Positions 62,270 to 64,000 of a stretch of DNA of 64,000 bases are shown here, in pieces. A program made the position numbers and the translations under genes. The number at the start of each line of letters is the position of its first letter. Position 1 is the stretch's first letter. The notes beneath the pieces were generated by a model. The model was given only the letters and a program-made list of their open reading frames with translations. It made no database searches and was not told the origin of the DNA. Origin of the DNA: Cyanobium sp. AMD-g (lineage in GTDB: Bacteria > Cyanobacteriota > Cyanobacteriia > PCC-6307 > Cyanobiaceae); the NCBI RefSeq assembly GCF_024346395.1, contig NZ_JAGQCW010000009.1, positions 1 to 64,000 of the forward strand, read 5' to 3'.

Positions 62270-64000
62270 ATGACGATGGATGCCAAGAGCCATTCTCTCT
62301 ATATTTTGATGATCAGCATTCATGGCCTGATCCGTGGAAAGGATCTTGAGCTGGGACGAGATGCTGATACCGGTGGCCAGACGAAATACGTGGTGGAGTT
62401 AACCAAGGCCTTGGCTCGCCAGGCCTCTGTTGGGCAGGTCGATCTCGTCACCCGATGTGTACGTGATGCTGGCGTCTCGGCGGACTATGCAAGGCCGACG
62501 GAGGTGCTGCATCCCAAGGCACGCCTCATTCGCATCACGGCTGGACCAGACGTCTACATTCCCAAAGAAGAGCTCTGGTGCCACCTCGATACCTTCACCG
62601 ATGAGCTGTTTGGTTGGCTCCATCGCCAGCCCCGGCTGCCGGATGTGCTGCACAGCCACTACGCCGATGCCGGCTATGTGGGCGTTCGCCTCTCCCACCT
62701 CACGGGATTGCCTCTCATCCACACCGGCCACTCCCTCGGTCGGGACAAGGTCCGCCGGCTGCTTGCCCTCGGCTTGTCCGTCGAAGAGATCCAGCAGCGC
62801 TACAGGATGTCCGAGCGGATCAGTGCGGAAGAGGAGGTGTTGAACAGTGCCAATCTTGTGATCACGAGCACACATAATGAAATCGAAGAACAATACGAGT
62901 TGTATGACTGCTACACACCAGACAAAATGTTGGTCATCCCACCGGGAACCGATCTGAATCAGTTCCATCCTCCCACCGTCGGAGATGGGCCGGTCGCCTT
63001 TGCCAGCACACTCAGAAAGCATCTCAGAGAGCCTGAAAAGCCAATGATCTTGGCACTTTCGCGGCCGGACCAACGCAAGAATATCGTCTCACTTCTGGAC
63101 GCCTACGGGAAGTCAAGGCGTCTTCAGAGCATGGCCAATCTTGTGATAGTGGCGGGTAATCGAAACGACATACGCGAGCTCAGTGAGGGCGCTCAGGCTG
63201 TCCTGACAGAGCTGCTGCTTGTCATTGATTGCTATGAGTTGAACGGCCTTGTGGCTTTGCCAAAGCACCATTCCTCCAGTGACGTGGCGGACATTTATCG
63301 CTTGGCAGCTTTTTCGAAAGGTGTGTTTGTCAATCCTGCCCTTACCGAGCCCTTCGGGCTGACTCTGCTTGAAGCGGCGGCCAGTGGACTGCCACTCGTG
63401 GCGACGGAGGTCGGTGGGCCGGTGGACATCATCGGCAACTGTAAGAATGGGCTCCTGATTGATCCCCTTGATGAGGATTCCATCGCCGATGCCCTGCTTC
63501 AAATTCTGGAAGATCGGGAGCTTTGGTCAACGTTGTCAGCCAATGGACTGAAGAATGTCGCCAGGTTCTATTCCTGGGAAGCCCATGCCAAACGGTATCT
63601 CGAGAGCCTGCAGACTCTGGTGTTTCAGAGTCGGGTGGTTTCCCGACCGGCTCCCCTCTCCAAGGCGCCGACTGTCCAGACACGAACCTGCGCTCTCTTC
63701 ACGGCGATCGATAACACGCTGCTTGGCGACTCCCAGGCCCTTGCTAAGTTCGTCAAGCTGATGCGGGAGCAGCATCGCAGGGTGCTCTTTGGCATTGCCA
63801 CTGGCCGTCGGCTGAACTCGGTTCTCAAGATTCTGAAGGTTCATTCCATCCCGATACCAGATGTGCTGATCACCAGCCTAGGGACGGAGATCTACACCCC
63901 ACCCCAGCTGACGACAGACATCTCCTGGACGCATCACATCGACCATCTGTGGACCCCGCAGGTGATCAAGCGGTTGATGGATCCATTGCCGGGATTGACC
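62270..64000 (+). CDS. spsA: sucrose-phosphate synthase with HAD domain, cut by window edge
   Basis: At least 577 residues. It joins UDP- or ADP-glucose with fructose-6-phosphate. The glucosyltransferase (about 9-445) has HGLIRGKDLELGRDADTGGQTKYVVEL, HSHYADAGYVGV, GHSLGRDKVRRLL, SRPDQRKNI and EPFGLTLLEAAASGLPLVAT. A HAD-phosphatase-like domain begins near 475, but its first motif is FTAIDNT (Ala479) where DxDxT is required, so the phosphate step is probably inactive. Two ATGs are possible at 62270 and 62276. A separate sucrose phosphatase would be expected elsewhere. Lower GC than its neighbours. Confidence 0.94.
   Translation, partial: MTMDAKSHSLYILMISIHGLIRGKDLELGRDADTGGQTKYVVELTKALARQASVGQVDLVTRCVRDAGVSADYARPTEVLHPKARLIRITAGPDVYIPKEELWCHLDTFTDELFGWLHRQPRLPDVLHSHYADAGYVGVRLSHLTGLPLIHTGHSLGRDKVRRLLALGLSVEEIQQRYRMSERISAEEEVLNSANLVITSTHNEIEEQYELYDCYTPDKMLVIPPGTDLNQFHPPTVGDGPVAFASTLRKHLREPEKPMILALSRPDQRKNIVSLLDAYGKSRRLQSMANLVIVAGNRNDIRELSEGAQAVLTELLLVIDCYELNGLVALPKHHSSSDVADIYRLAAFSKGVFVNPALTEPFGLTLLEAAASGLPLVATEVGGPVDIIGNCKNGLLIDPLDEDSIADALLQILEDRELWSTLSANGLKNVARFYSWEAHAKRYLESLQTLVFQSRVVSRPAPLSKAPTVQTRTCALFTAIDNTLLGDSQALAKFVKLMREQHRRVLFGIATGRRLNSVLKILKVHSIPIPDVLITSLGTEIYTPPQLTTDISWTHHIDHLWTPQVIKRLMDPLPGLT

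Overview
The window reads as chromosomal DNA of a high-GC alpha-cyanobacterium of the Cyanobium / freshwater Synechococcus type. Evidence is a phycocyanin beta gene, a high-light-inducible protein, plant-type ferredoxin, an AcsF-type cyclase, heme oxygenase, a cyanobacterial PII, sucrose-phosphate synthase and a cyanobacterial PhoBR-type pair. Genes are tightly packed on both strands with many ATGA-type overlaps. I saw no rRNA, tRNA, CRISPR array, transposase or prophage gene. Function calls come from motif and family recognition by eye, with no database search.

Layout. 0-7.2 kb: glycogen phosphorylase (cut by the window edge), a TrkA/RCK membrane protein, a pyruvate-kinase-like protein and a CorA transporter. 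7.3-13.2 kb: a phosphate island (PstS/SphX, a CHAD polyphosphate-binding-type protein, a Crp-family regulator, a PhoB-like regulator and PhoR-like kinase, an aminotransferase). 13.2-15.1 kb: an ExbB-ExbD-ExbD-like operon. 15.2-19.4 kb: cysteine synthase, ferredoxin, glutathione reductase, a pentapeptide protein and an ArsR regulator. 19.5-25.2 kb: a probable low-oxygen island (AcsF cyclase, an aldehyde-deformylating-oxygenase homologue, L-lactate dehydrogenase, heme oxygenase, HemN) with a CGTTATRACG motif before two of its genes. 25.2-35.2 kb: a variant PII gene beside a decayed ammonium-transporter gene, an orphan cpcB, several redox and small proteins, and type III glutamine synthetase. 35.3-40.9 kb: an HxlR-type redox operon and a BcsA-like glycosyltransferase.

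The most notable system lies at 41.5-53.7 kb. A clear guanidine-I (ykkC) riboswitch precedes a GdmH-type nickel guanidine hydrolase, dedicated HypA and HypB nickel chaperones, a glutamine-synthetase-family enzyme, an ABC importer and a Rieske oxygenase, all on the minus strand. A second minus-strand block (membrane desaturase/hydroxylase, alpha/beta hydrolase, another glutamine-synthetase-family enzyme) and a sugar-isomerase-like gene lie beside it. The core fits uptake and hydrolysis of guanidine to urea and ammonia. The extra oxygenases and ligase-like enzymes suggest, as inference, that substituted guanidines are also handled.

53.7-64 kb holds tandem 52-residue small proteins, PPK2, a large CPBP membrane protease, a rhomboid protease, an AEC carrier, an SPFH protein, a 2OG-Fe(II)-oxygenase-like protein, a LexA-box-like site, an Hli protein and the start of sucrose-phosphate synthase, whose HAD domain lacks the catalytic aspartate.
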